Source of the DNA: Mesodorylaimus sp. YZB2_4
Taxonomy: Eukaryota > Nematoda > Enoplea > Dorylaimida > Dorylaimidae
DNA length: 64,000 nt
NCBI GenBank assembly: GCA_030248295.1
Contig: JASANH010001723.1
Coordinates: forward strand, 310,001 to 374,000
Direction of reading: 5' to 3'
In this document: in pieces, positions 1-12,011 of the stretch
How positions within the stretch are numbered: the first letter of the stretch is position 1
How the letters are laid out: the number at the start of each line of letters is the position of its first letter
Program-made: the position numbers and the translations under genes
Notes under the pieces: generated by a model
The model's input: the letters and a program-made list of their open reading frames with translations, nothing else
Databases searched by the model: none
What the model was told of the DNA's origin: nothing

Positions 1-430
1 GACCATAGACGCCCACCGTCAAGGCTGGCGCCTTTGATTTCGATGTCGTACTTCTCCGATCCGTATTGAACATCAGTTCCGAATACACTGGTATTGGCGA
101 ATTCAAATTGATATCCACTCGATCGATACCACAACTCGTCGATTGGTAATCGTGTTGGCCATGATCGTAGGTGGGCTTATCCACTGATCGACTAACGTAC
201 AAGTCCGCATCACCTTCCGCCGAAAATAATAATAGCACCACGGCGGCAGTTTTCGTTGCTGAGTCGCTGAAATCATTTTTCAAATGGTAATAGGAATAAT
301 TTCCGGCACCGACCTCGCCTTGTAAATCTTGTTCGTGAAATGTCATAATTGCTTCGGATCTGCGAAATATAATTTGAATGACGAGAAAAGTAAAAAATAA
401 TAGGCACGAACGTTTCAAATCGATACCCAT
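1..430 (-). CDS. UPF0669 protein (C6orf120 homolog), 5' part
   Basis: Reading leftwards from an ATG at 430-428, the frame stays open to the window edge (143 codons), so the C-terminus lies outside. Residues 1 to about 27 form a signal peptide (MGIDLKRSC, then a hydrophobic run ending near RRSEA). The mature part has GEVGAGNYSYYHL and EGDADLYVS, followed by a TSCGIDRV stretch and then LTVGVYG. These match, in order, human C6orf120, a small secreted glycoprotein family of unclear function (UPF0669). No intron is visible in this part. The start faces the isochorismatase-type gene 333 bp away, so the two may share a promoter. The family match is from memory of the human protein and covers most of the visible length. 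The function remains unknown. Confidence 0.8.
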   Translation of the reverse strand, partial: MGIDLKRSCLLFFTFLVIQIIFRRSEAIMTFHEQDLQGEVGAGNYSYYHLKNDFSDSATKTAAVVLLLFSAEGDADLYVSRSVDKPTYDHGQHDYQSTSCGIDRVDINLNSPIPVYSELMFNTDRRSTTSKSKAPALTVGVYG

Positions 431-763
431 TTGAAACTGGGCGAAAAAATCTCGAGTTCGATCACTTCGATTGCAAGCCGAATTCGATCAATGTTTCTAT
501 AGAAACAGCATAATACGATGGGTATGTAAGCCGATTCTACGGGAATTTTTCGATTGATTGATGGGGCTGACTAGTGAAAATGATTGGTGACAATAACGAC
601 GACTTCACTCCCCATCCGCCCAAAAGATTCGATCCTTTTTTTAGAAACCGGGTCGAAAGAGCTAATTCCCGCTTCGTAGCAGACAACATCCTTTCCTATA
701 GATGACTAATCGCTACTCAAGTTGGCTGAAACTGGTCAGATTTGAGCCCTTGATTTTTCGGAG

Positions 764-2051
764 ATGGATCGAATCAAAGGCAAAGATTTGTCAATTTCTT
801 CATCCGTCTTTTTCTTGTGCGACATTCAAGAACGATTTCGAGAACCGATAAAAACGTTCCCCCAACTTTTGGACATTGCCAATCGATTGGTGAGTCGATT
901 TTGCTGATGCTCTCATTATTTGCACTAGAATTTCTTTATTTCACCTGTTGGTCGTCCGAATTACGACTCGTCTATTTTTCCCTTGCGTAACTACTCAAAG
1001 CTAAATGCATGTTGCCATGATGGCTGATCTGGTCTTGAGTTGTGATTAGGCAAAACTTGCAACAATAAGGTGTGTTTTAGGTGAGTGCATCGAAAATCTT
1101 GGACATTCCTTTGATCGTGACCGAGCAGTACCCGAAAGGTTTGGGGAAAACAGTGAGCGAACTGAACGTTGATCATGCCGTGATCAAAGTTGAGAAAACC
1201 TTGTTCAGTATGGTCGTGCCTGAAGTGGCTAATGTCTTGCCGAAATTGAACCGGGTGCCGTTGCACGCTGTCTTGTTTGGTTTGGAGGTAAGATGCTTTC
1301 AGGGCTTTGCAAACTCACGTAGAAAGGGATGCGCAAGCTTGCGGACGAAGGTGTGTCCCTATGTGGACCATTCAGTTGCCATGGAGCGACAGTGGGTTGC
1401 CGGCTTTAATGCAGCAATAGTGCAGGAATTCCTTTCAGCCGCAGCAAAGAACAGCAACAAGCATCAGCGCAGTGCAAGGGAAACTGATGCTTTAATGACA
1501 TGATGGCCCTGCTTCCATCCAACCCCTGAGACCCCCTGAGGAATTCTCGATGCGGGTGTACTGCTTGCAGCGAGAATACAGTTTGCCATCCCAACGTCAT
1601 GTTCCTGTTTCACCACATCAGCAAACGCATGCGCACTCGGTGAAGGGACGCATTACACTACTGTAGGACTGATGTACTCGCCCGTAACTGCCCTCGTGTC
1701 TCGTACTGTCGTACAGTATCTGCTTCTTGTAGACTCACGTCTGCGTGCAGCAAACCGCTTTGGATCTACTGGCATTGGGGCACGAGGTATTCGTGGTAGC
1801 CGATGGGTGCGTTTCACGTTCTCCGATTGATCGAGCATATGCACTAGAGGTACGGTCTTACCATTCCGCAGCCGACCAAGTGGCATGCAAATTGTTTTTA
1901 GCGCTTACGCCAGGCTGGATGTATCGTGACCACGTGCGAGTCCTTGCTGTTGCAGTTGGTTCGAGGGAAAGATCACCCTCATTTCAAGGCTATTCAAGAA
2001 ATCATAAAGCCCCTGCCTGCGCAGGCGGAATCACTTATGAACAAGTTGTAG
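764..2051 (+). CDS. ISOC2: Isochorismatase domain-containing protein (ISOC1/2 type)
   Basis: Four exons, 764-889, 1081-1287, 1733-1849 and 1902-2051, join in phase 0 to give 199 residues, close to the roughly 205 of human ISOC2. The cysteine-hydrolase triad of the family is complete: D20 in [11 protein letters not shown]81 in VEKTLFSM and C115 in [13 protein letters not shown]. Further family landmarks are [24 protein letters not shown] and the C-terminal [14 protein letters not shown]. Isochorismatase-like animal proteins are predicted hydrolases whose natural substrate is not settled. The start is the first ATG of the open frame and matches the family N-terminus in length. The gene lies head-to-head with the UPF0669 gene and about 530 bp upstream of xylose isomerase on the same strand. 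I see no frameshift or missing residue. ISOC1 and ISOC2 cannot be told apart with certainty here. Confidence 0.9.
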
Positions 2052-2580
2052 CGTTCTTACATGGGTTTGTCATACGGCACAGCGATCATCTGGTTATTCA
2101 TCTTAGCACGTTTGATTACAGGGGATTGGTTGTCATGCAAAGCGACCCTGGTGATTTCGCTAGATCGATGCAGTAAATCTTTAAAAACCTGAGAAAAGGT
2201 AGCCAAAAAGACAGCAAGTGCCGTCAGAGTCACAATAATGCACTGCAGTGCATGCTTTGCTAACGAGCGCCAAAGTACTCCGCTGCAACACAGAGCTATA
2301 AAGTTATATCGCTACAAAATTTCGATCTGGGAGTAGGACTGCGTGGACCAGTTTTGTATGCTGGCGATTATATATTGGTCTTGCTTGCAGTGCCTGCCGC
2401 GTGTAATCTGGGATTTGTTTGCATACTTACCAGCAGAACTGGGCATTGTATGTTGTCAGGTAGGGCTTACCAGGGGGTCTGGGTATTGTTTTGCATTCAT
2501 TGAGCAAAGCTGTAATGCATGCTTGTTTTCTGTACCACCTTGCGAACTGCGATTCATGCTCCTCTTTTGCAGATTAGACG

Positions 2581-5500
2581 ATGGCAGCAAAGTTTGTGCA
2601 AAAGGAACCGGCCGATTATTTCCGAGGTAAACAGCACAATTTTGCATTTTATGTTTGCATATTGCACCGGATTCGTTGCAGATGCGGACATTCCGAACAA
2701 GATCGAGTATGCACCGAACGCACCCCTCGATGACCTGCTATGCTTCAAGCATTACAAGGCCGACGAGGTGAGCTTGCGTTTGCATGTGCTTCCTTCTGCT
2801 GACTGCTGCTTTGCAGGTGATTTTGGGCAAGACGATGGAAGAATGGCTTCGATTTTCGGTGGTTTACTGGCACACATTTCGTTGGTCTGGTAAGAAAGTG
2901 ATCATGCGAAAGGTGCTATCTGCCAAAGTCCTGCTGGTGATTCAGGCGCGGACCCTTTCGGTGGAGCCACCCAGTTTCGCCCGTGGGAAGATGGTACGGA
3001 CTCCTTGGACAATGCAAAGAGAAGACTGAAAGTGGCTTTCGAATTCTTCAAACGTTTGGGCGTCAAATATTACTCGTTTCATGACAGGTATGCCGACATG
3101 CCTTGACCAGTTCAGCTTTCTCTCGGCAACACACTCCAACCACACTGTCGATGTTCATGCCTCTCTTAGGCTTATGTTGGCATGGGGATCGTCTCGGAAG
3201 TTTCCCCTGCATCGACATAGTACACACACTATGGCACACGAGAATCATAGTTCGATGCGATGCGACGGTTTTGGCTCTTGTTAACAGTGTTAGTTCTTCC
3301 CAAAGCGTCGCCCTTATTTGACGCATTGCATCGGGCTAAGCTTTGGGTTCAGGGGAGCTACTACTGCTGCGGACGCCCGCTAGGGGTCGTGGCCTAGCGG
3401 GTTAAGGCGTCTGCCTCCTAAGCTGGGTGCGCACTTACAGGGGAGGGTTCGACTCCCGCCTCGGTACAAAATGACTGTCAATTATGTGTTCCTTAGCCCT
3501 CGAGTGCGCCTTATGGTGCTTAACTATGGGTAAAGTATGACATGAAATGACATGACCTTCTGACGCGAATACTCAATTCGAGAATGATCGAATCAGCAAA
3601 ACTCGACAGCGTAAGCCTTTAGCGCGGAGCATAAGTGGGAGCGAAAAAGTGTTATGGCACTTCGGTTCGTTTTCACTATGCTCACACACCGTACGGCAGT
3701 TGACGTGGTCTGCCTGCCCACCGACATAAAAAGACGTCAGTGTCTCAAAGTGCACGAATGTCTGGTTTCAGGGATATCGCACCAGAAGGTTCGACTTTGG
3801 AAGAAAGCAATGAAAATCTCAATCAGATTTCGGATCTGGCCCTGGAATTGCAGGCTGCGAGCGGTGTCAAGCTTTTGTGGGCTACATGCAACTTGTTTTC
3901 CAATCCAAGGTACACAAGTTCAACTTTTGGCTTACCACATACTCATAATGCTTCCAAGATTTGTTCCAGGTATGCCAATGGTGCGGGCACGAATCCGAAT
4001 GCTCACGTGGTCGCTTTTGCTGGTGCTCAATTAAAAAAGAATTTAGAAGTGGCGAAAAAACTGAACGCGGAGAATTTCATATTTTGGGGTGGTCGTGAAG
4101 GATATCAGTCGTTGTTGAACACCGATGTCAAAGCAGAGTTGGACCACATGGCGCAGCTGTTCAAGATGGCTGTGGGTAAGCCGAGGAAAGATAAACACTA
4201 TAGTTTCCTGGGCCTTGCTTACTTGGGCGGCGCCAGCAAGGCCATGTTGGAACAGTGAAATGATAGCTTTCCATTCTGCATCTCTACTTAGAGCTACTGC
4301 ACATAAGGCACCCTCAAGCCAATGGCTTGGGCTCCGAACCCTCTAATATTCAGCAGCCGAGACTGCCTACTCCATGACTCTCCCTCTGATACACCTCGAC
4401 GGTACAAGGTGAGTCACCCACAGCCAAACGTGCAAGGCAAAACTGGCCCCCGTCGCCAGGAATCGAAGCCCAAGCCAAGCTCGAGCAAATGCGGGTGGCG
4501 AACGGCCAGATGGAATGGAGTGCTTACGCTTACGCGTGCCTTTACGCCTTTTGACCATCACCTTTCTTGCGCATCCAAATTAGACTGACGAGAGATCTTA
4601 AACTGAACCTGATAGTGAGTCAAACCTGACAGCTGTTGTTGTTTCAGCTTACAAGAACAAAATTGGCTTCAAGGGTCAATTTTGCATCGAGCCGAAACCC
4701 AAGGAACCCGTCAAGCATCAGTACGACTACGATGCCATGTCGGTGATCGGATTTTTGAAACATTTTGGTCTGGATAAGGATTTTAAGGTGTGATAAACAG
4801 GCAGACTAGTGCTGTTGCTGTTCCTCGAGCTGTTACTAAGATGAAGCATTTTCAGTTGAACATCGAACCCAACCATACAACGATGGCTGGCCATGATTAT
4901 GTGCACGATGTTGCCTTGGCTAGCAAATTCGGTATGCTCGGATCGATCGATGCAAATACTGGATCGCCTGATCTTGGTTGGGATACAGATCAGTTCCCGA
5001 TGGACGTCAAGAATTGTACTTTATTGATGAAAGTAAGCGACGCGAGTAAGCTTGATGAAAGTATGAGAGATACAAGCATCGAGTAGGAAAAATATCCCAA
5101 GAAACTGGCGGCGGAAGTGGCACCCTGCAATAGACATAGACCTAGGGTAATCATCCGCACATAAACAATGGGCTGGATCAATGGCTTTAAGCAGATCTCT
5201 GTATCGTACTGGTACAATACTGCCGTCGCATGAACATTGAGACCATGTTACACAGGATCTAACTTCTCATCCCTAAACACGCATCCACAGTATCATGAAA
5301 GAGTAGATTTCCTTTAGTCTGTGGTCATCGTATTTCTGTTGCAGGTTATAATCGAACAGGGGGGTTTGGCCCCTGGTGGATTAAACTTTGATTGCAAGGT
5401 CCGTCGAGAATCAATCGATATCCGGGATATGTTTGTTGCTCACATTGGTGAGTCTGCTGTGCGGCAATCACATGTATCCGTGTCACATTTGCTTGCTACT

Positions 5501-5859
5501 TGCAGGTGCTATGGACGCATTGGCACGTGGCCTTCGAAATGCTGCACAGATCGTTCAGGATGGTCTATTGGATCGACTGCTTCAGGTACGTTTTTCATGC
5601 AGTTGGTCTATCATTTAAAAAAGTTGAGTGCCTTCAAATTTTAGGGGAGATATATTAGTTTCAAGAATACTGATATTGGACGAGCTATTGAAGATGGCTC
5701 GGCGACTTTAGACGATTGTGAGGTGAGTGGCGTTTTCTTTTGTGGCTCTAGCAACAGCCAATCTTTTTGTTGCAGAAATATATTAAGGAAAATGGGGAGC
5801 CAACTCCAACATCCGGTCGTCAGGAACATTATGAGTTATTGCTCAATAGATACATATGA
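2581..5859 (+). CDS. xylA: Xylose isomerase, class II type
   Basis: Twelve exons (2581-2626, 2682-2767, 2817-2889, 2946-3087, 3772-3909, 3970-4175, 4648-4787, 4856-5032, 5345-5447, 5506-5585, 5645-5722, 5776-5859) keep phase throughout and give 450 residues, normal for a class II enzyme. It should interconvert D-xylose and D-xylulose (and glucose/fructose weakly) with two divalent metals. Signature segments include [19 protein letters not shown], the catalytic YYSFHDRDIAPEG (H114, D117), FWGGREGY (E205), [16 protein letters not shown] (E245), [20 protein letters not shown] (D320, D322) and [15 protein letters not shown]. All expected metal and base residues appear intact. A 5' UTR intron probably precedes the start, since an AG boundary sits at 2571-2572. 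Eleven introns argue against bacterial contamination or recent transfer. The enzyme is best known from bacteria, plants and some fungi and is sparse in animals, so its presence is notable. Confidence 0.95.
3383..3556 (+). repeat. tRNA-derived SINE-like repeat, copy 1
   Basis: Lies in intron 4 of the xylose isomerase gene. It has an A-box-like region (TGGCCTAGCGGGTTAAGG), a loop resembling tRNA-Arg(CCT) (GCCTCCTAAGC) and a B-box-like GGGTTCGACTCCC. These are followed by a non-tRNA tail containing TTAGCCCTCGAGTGCGC and TATGGTGCTTAACTATG. The spacer before the B box is long and the T-stem pairs imperfectly, so this looks like a tRNA-derived repeat rather than a working tRNA gene. A second copy with the same head and tail lies in the Maelstrom intron (44578-44607 plus 45304-45460), which shows it is dispersed. 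Confidence 0.7.
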
Positions 5860-7544
5860 ATCGTTTGACGCTATTGTGAGGTGATGACTTTGAATTAGAG
5901 ACTTGCAAGGGATCGCATCTCTTCCAGATTCTGCGATAATGTGATTAGCACTTTGGCACATTAATTATTCCCGTCGAGCGCGAAAGTTTCTGTTGAACCA
6001 TAATAAACGCAGTTAAATGATTCAGCGTAGAGGCTCGCTCTGTTAGAAGTGGTGTAGGTTGGTCAGGTAGAAGGAATTCATTTATGATTTGATTTCTGGC
6101 TCGGTTATTGCACTGTTGACGTCCTAAAAAAGACGGGTTGAGGGCCAGAAGCGTTTTCTGTAAAACCAGCGTAGGGCGCAGGCCAGGCCAGAATGTCTTA
6201 AAAAAGCACTGGTTGCATCTGCCATAAGATGTCTGTGTCTGATAACATGTTTTACTGTGCAATACTAGTTCAGAAATCAATGCGATGAGCAGCTGCGCGA
6301 TCAATTTATATCCCGGGCTTGAGAAAATGAGTTCAGAATATCAGGGTGGAAAAAAGAGACGCATGCTTCCACGTTATTAGTCTACTTCGAGAGTGCAAAG
6401 CAAAATTCTGACGCAGGCTTGATGAGTGTCGCGAACGCGAGACCTAACAGCGAAATGAAATTAAAACTGGCCAGTCGTCAATAATTTGAACATATCCCAG
6501 ACAAAACTGCAATGCATATCATTTTGCGGTCGCCAAGCTCCAGTGCACATTACGGTGCTTTCTTGGAGCAGATGTGTAAATTTCCCAGTATTTTGTTATT
6601 GTTTATTACCTACCCTAAAGAAGAGCTTTTCACTGACGATGAGGCGCAGTGCACACTCTAGTGTCTTGTCTCTAACGGAGGTACCATCTCGCGATTTTGT
6701 TCGAGCATCTTTTTTTAGTTGTGATCCGATCATATGACAGTCATAGTCGCTGTGATTTTCCGATCGCTGTCGGTGCGCTTCTATCAATTGACTGCCCTCT
6801 GATTTGTGTGCTCACACTACTCTACGTCATGATAAAGTGCGCAAGAATGCATTCACTCCTCGCTGGCCATGCCTTCGGATCTGGCTTGTGATCTTACTCA
6901 CATCAGAAGCCCAAATGGAATCTATTTTGAGGAGTCCGTGAGCGAACTGTTTTCTTCCATTTGACTAATGGCACCTATCCGATCTCATGCAAGTTTAGGC
7001 CACTCCCGAGCCGAGCCAGCGCCCAGTGGAAATCTTCTGTAGACGGACAGAATAAGGGTGTAAAAACTTGTCGCATGACGTGGAATGACGAAACTGAGAG
7101 TCCACGTTTTAGAACACGCGCTGGCACGTTCACAGTTTTGTACGAAAAGATTCGTATTGACGCGCTCAGAACGATCCCAAGCACCGACTCCGCCCCGTAG
7201 GCCGTACCTGTTTGGGAAAAGTGTCATAATTTTATTAGAGAACGAGTCACGTAGGTGGCATCCGGAATCGAAGACGCTCCCGTTTGTGCGGCAACGACGA
7301 GTTAATAGCATTTCATATATTGGCCTCCTCAAACCCCAGTCCTCATATAGTATACAAAGTTGACGACTCTTTTGACTCTCGATTCTCAACTTGCTATTGT
7401 TGATGCTGTGATTAAAAGATGAGACTGTGCGGGTAAGTCATGCCTGTGTCCTACGTGCATTAGAGTCAGAAAGAGATCAAGATCACTCACACTACAGATA
7501 CGCCTACTTGGATAACCATTGGCAGATTGTTTAGATAGAGAAGT
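5860..7544. other. Intergenic stretch, no gene recognised
   Basis: Between the end of xylose isomerase and the start of the patched-related gene. It should hold the 3' UTR of the former and the promoter of the latter. The longest open frame is 119 codons on the minus strand (6304-5945). It shows no recognisable domain and no splice context I trust. Nothing else could be supported. Confidence 0.5.
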
Positions 7545-10500
7545 ATGACCTCTCATTTTAGACGCAAACTACGTTGGGACTACTTCGAACGACATCTAAG
7601 CAACCTAAGTCGTCGATATTCGTTGATAGTGGCCGACCACCCCTTTCCCTTTATCCTGGCGCCTATCATTATCACCATCGCATCCCTTGGCGGGTTTGCA
7701 TTCATGAAAGACTATACAGATGCCGGTGAACTGTACACTCCTCAAGGCGCCCAATCGAGACTCGATCAGAAGCTTATCCATGGCCTCTTCCCACAGACTG
7801 ATGGCAATTACATTCCCGGGAGGCTAGTCCTATACAAGAGGGAGTGTACGGTTATTGTGCTGGCCAAGGATGGTGGCAACATATTGAGACCAGATGTGAG
7901 CAAGGCCGTAGAGCGCCTAAACGATTATGTAATGAATGATATCGTCCTCGAAGATAACGGGGCCAATTACACCTACTACAATCTGTGCATGAAATCAGGA
8001 AAGTCGTGCAATAACAACTACCAGATTTATGTCGTGCCATACATGTTCGCCAGCCACGACCCCTACACAAACTTATCCTTCCCTACGGCCACTCACGACA
8101 ATCGTGAACGTTACTATTTGGGTGCTACGTTAGGCGGGGTCACGTTGGACAAGACTAGTAAGCGTATAACCGACGCCAAAGCTTGGTACTTGACTTACAA
8201 ATTGAAGGAAGGCGAGTATGACGCCATCTCGAGGCGGTTCGAGCTGCTGTATCTGAAGCTGATGTTGCGGTACGATGACCCGCTGCTCGAGGTCCATCCG
8301 TTCCATTCTCAAGCACTGGATTTAGAAGTGCTTCGAAATTCGGACTCTCTCAAACCACGATTCGCTGTCATGTTGGGCATGTTAGTCCTATTCGCTGTGC
8401 TGTGTACATTGACCTGGACGCGACCAACCAAATCTTCCAAGACTCAAAGATTCACGCTTCCAATTATTGATTGGACCCTTAGCCGGCCCACGTTGGCCAT
8501 CGTGGGTGTTCTCGGTGCAGGAATGGGTGTGGCCTCGGCAATTGGATTCTTGTGCTATGGACAAGTGCTCTACAACAATCTCGTTGCTGTCATGCCGTTC
8601 CTGATCGTTGGTAAGTATAAACGGTGACGACTAACACTCCCTGTCAACCTTGGGCACGTCGTCTGCGTACGGGGGTGGTCTGAAGGTGTGATGCCCCACC
8701 CGTCATCGTGGACCCGACCTATCTACGCAAACCAGTTCATTACCACTCCAGTTCCTTTTATCACACCTCCTCTTTCAGCCGTCCGATTGGACAATACGTT
8801 CCTTATGATCGCTGCACTGGACAACACGAAGAGGACATTGCCAGTGCGAGAGCGCATTTCTGAAGCTATGGCCGAGGCGGCAGTCTCCATCACGATGACT
8901 GTATTGACTGACATATTCTCCTTCTCATTTGGTGTCTTGACCGATTTCCTTGCTGTTCAAATCTTCTCCATCTACACCACACTGGCCATTATCATTACTT
9001 GGGTCTACCAGCTCACCTTTCTACTCGGATTTCTAGTCCTCTATGCCAGGTGGGAAGAAAAGCACAAGCACGCCTTCGCACCCTGGAAATCTACTTTGCC
9101 CATCAGTGACTATGGTAAGTGTGCTTCCAGCATACTCTTGACTCCCCAACACCATTCTTATCCATTTTAGATTCTGTATCTTTTCTTAACAAGCTATTCT
9201 GCTTGGGCAGTCGTCGCCAGGTCGTGCCCTCCCTGACCTACACCGTCACTCCTATGACTATATCGATTGACCAAGTCATTCCGAATTCTGAACCCAAAGT
9301 TCCAATAGGAGCCATAAATAGGGATCAGCAGACAGCACCACAAAGTCATGGTGCACAACATCTCGAAGAAGAGGAGGGGACTGGCATACACCGATGGTTC
9401 CGGGATTGTTACGGTCGATTTCTGATGAAGAAGAGTACGAAATGCGCAGTTATGGTTTTATTGCTGGCATTTTGGGGTGTATCCGCCTACGGTTGTTATA
9501 ATCTGCGACAAGGACTAGAACCCATCAAACTACTAGTTGACGATTCGTACGGTATTCCCTACTACAGATACGTCGAGAAATATTTCTGGGATTACGGACA
9601 ACAAGTACAAGTGGTCATTTTCAATCCCGGCGATCTGACCAGTGCGAAACAGAGGCAGGCCATTTTTGACACAGTTTACGACTTTTCTAGCTTAAGCCAT
9701 GCCACTGGTCGAGAAGGCGTTGAATTTTGGTTGACTTCGTTCGCTCAATTTTTGGAACGAAACGAGAATATCAAACTGGCTGATCTACCACCTGAGCTAT
9801 TCTATGAAAAGCTGAATTGGTTTCTCTACTCGTTCAGCGACAACTATCGATATCGTGTCGACATATCATTTCGAAATGGCAGCGGGCCCGGCAACAAGGA
9901 CACCAACCCGATCGTGGCCATCCGAGCCCTGGTCGGGATCAAAGACTTCGCTTCGCTGACTGGTCAACAGGATACGATGGATAGCTTCCGAGCACTGGCC
10001 GACAAGTACTCTACCTCATTCAACATAAGCACCTTCCACGTTATGTTCCTGTTCATCGATCAGTATGAAGACATATGGCCGAACGTTGCTCAGGTAAGAA
10101 TATCCTCTCGCGACATCATCTACTTTCCCACCCGTCGAGTGCGTGTGCATTTCCAATCTGCACCTCACTCCCCTTAGCCCCCGGCCATATTTTTTGTCAA
10201 TCCACACCATCGTTTATCCTTAGAATAAAACAAGTTTTATCGTATTTTGATTAATAACCTAATTATTTAGGGGGCGGCCGAGAGCGGGAGGGGACGAAAA
10301 TATAAATAACACGTATCTTGAAAATAAGACTGTCATTAGGTTGCCCCTAAACACCTCTTTGTCATCAGGAAATTCCCCCCCCCCCCCCCCCAAATAATGC
10401 TTTTTATTACTACAATAGTTGGTAAAATAGGGGCCGTAATGTACAGTACATACAGCGCACTTAAATCGGACATGCGATCATCTGCTGGATTTTTACAGCA

Positions 10501-11659
10501 ACACCAACAGCAAGGCATTAGGGGGACTGCTGTCAAATAGCTTCGAACGTTTACAGCGCTGATGATCGTGAGCCCAAAGATGGCCAAAAGTAGACGCATA
10601 TGACTGTAACAGCTTCGATTCCCAGGGTAGATCCCCCTTCGCAGAGACGTGCGGCTCCACATAATTTCCAGAATGGAAAAATTACATAGAATTCATATGA
10701 TTCCATATAGACCCACCCTGGAAAGGCGTGGAAGAGGAATCTGGGAAGCATAGTGTGCCAATGGCGATGGGCGTGTGTTTTATTGCCCTGACTAGCTGCC
10801 TATCACAGAACATCTTCGTCTTTCTAAGAAAGGATAAACTCCAGGAGGGTGATGCTTCAGCCTCCTGCAACTACAGTAGAAGGTCTGGAGAGTAATTTTA
10901 ACCATGAGATCATACAGACCAAATGACGGCCATTCAGCAAGTTCATGACCCATCGTGCATTCGAACAGCAGGGTCTTTCCAGTCCACATCTCTCCACCAT
11001 GGCGGCCATGACCACTTGCAGACCATAATGCACCCCTCTCGTTTCAGGAAATCTACAGCAGCATTGCTTGCATGATCGGCATATCCCTGCTGCTTATTCC
11101 GCATCCAATCTGCGCTATTTGGGTCACGTTCGCCATTCTCTCCATCGACGTTGGTGTGATCGGGTTTATGACCTTGTGGGGTCTGAACATGGACACCATC
11201 TCCATGATCACCATCATCATGAGCATCGGCTTTTCCGTCGATTTCTCGGCCCATATTGCTTACGCCTACGTGATAAATATAAGAGAGGAGCCAAACGATC
11301 GCGTGTGTAAGGCATTGGGAACTTTGGGTTGGCCAGTGCTGCAAGGCGGGCTGGCCACAGTGCTCGGAGTCATCTTCCTCGCCGACTTGAAGTCATACAT
11401 GATCGTGTCATTCTTCAAGACTGTTTTCCTGGTCATAATCTTCGGACTAATGCACGGCCTGATCTTCCTGCCGGTCCTGCTTAACCTTCTCATGCCCAAG
11501 CGGATGTGTGGCTTCCAATGTATTGGATCAGGGACAAAGAAAGAGAGCCAGAATGGACGCGCTCTCCCAACCACTCGTCCAGAGATTACTGAAATACCCA
11601 GTCAGCCAGGGTCGGCGGACATGAAGAAAACCAACAAAGTATTTCCGATCGTCTGCTAG
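7545..11659 (+). CDS. Patched-related (PTCHD/PTR family) membrane protein
   Basis: Four exons (7545-8610, 8779-9114, 9171-10093, 11048-11659) in consistent phase encode about 978 residues, typical for patched-related proteins. The first membrane span is near residue 35-55 (PFILAPIIITIASLGGFAFM). A large extracellular domain with Asn-glycosylation sites follows. The sterol-sensing-type bundle (about residues 280-470) begins at KPRFAVMLGMLVLF and includes a VRLDNTFLMI segment equivalent to the usual GVDNMF motif. A second half repeats the topology: one span near KCAVMVLLLAFWGVSAYG, a second extracellular domain, then five C-terminal spans including MITIIMSIGFSVDFSAHIAYAY. These are RND-fold proteins of the Patched/Dispatched/NPC1 group, thought to move sterols or lipids. 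The particular role is unknown. The third intron is long (954 bp) and holds a 17-C run. Confidence 0.9.
10375..10391 (+). repeat. Poly-C tract, 17 nt
   Basis: An uninterrupted run of 17 C in the last intron of the patched-related gene. A similar C run occurs at about 52228-52242 and a G run near 61099-61108. Homopolymers of this length are liable to sequencing or assembly length error. Confidence 0.9.
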
Positions 11660-12011
11660 TGTCTAAGTCCCTTTTATGATTCTCGTAGGTAGACTAGGTT
11701 TCTGACGTGTACCCCTCTCGTGTTGATGTATGCACCAAAGTGCAATCAACTATTTATGGCAAGACCCAGACTTGGTGTCAGTAAATGTGTACATATCCAT
11801 TACACATGCCTCCAGTGGACCCACCCTTAAAGCCTCATCCATCCAACCACGTCGTTTCCAGAAAACAGCACTCATAAAATGAATTTTTATTATAGTCAAA
11901 AGTCGCACCAAACTTATATCCTTTACCAACAAGTAATACCACCCACCCCATCAACAAGGACTGCTCTCAAATGTTCCTCCAGTTCATAAAAACAAATTTT
12001 CTCTAAGAACC

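Noticed and set aside
3385..3466. Functional tRNA-Arg(CCT) gene
   Set aside because: The variable region is far too long, the anticodon and T stems mispair, and a second copy with the same non-tRNA tail exists, so it is a SINE-like repeat.
5945..6304. 119-codon minus-strand frame between xylose isomerase and the patched-related gene
   Set aside because: No recognisable domain, no supporting splice sites, and composition like the surrounding intergenic DNA.
10336..10989. Several minus-strand open frames of 60-110 codons
   Set aside because: They lie in the last intron of the patched-related gene, lack homology and overlap low-complexity sequence.
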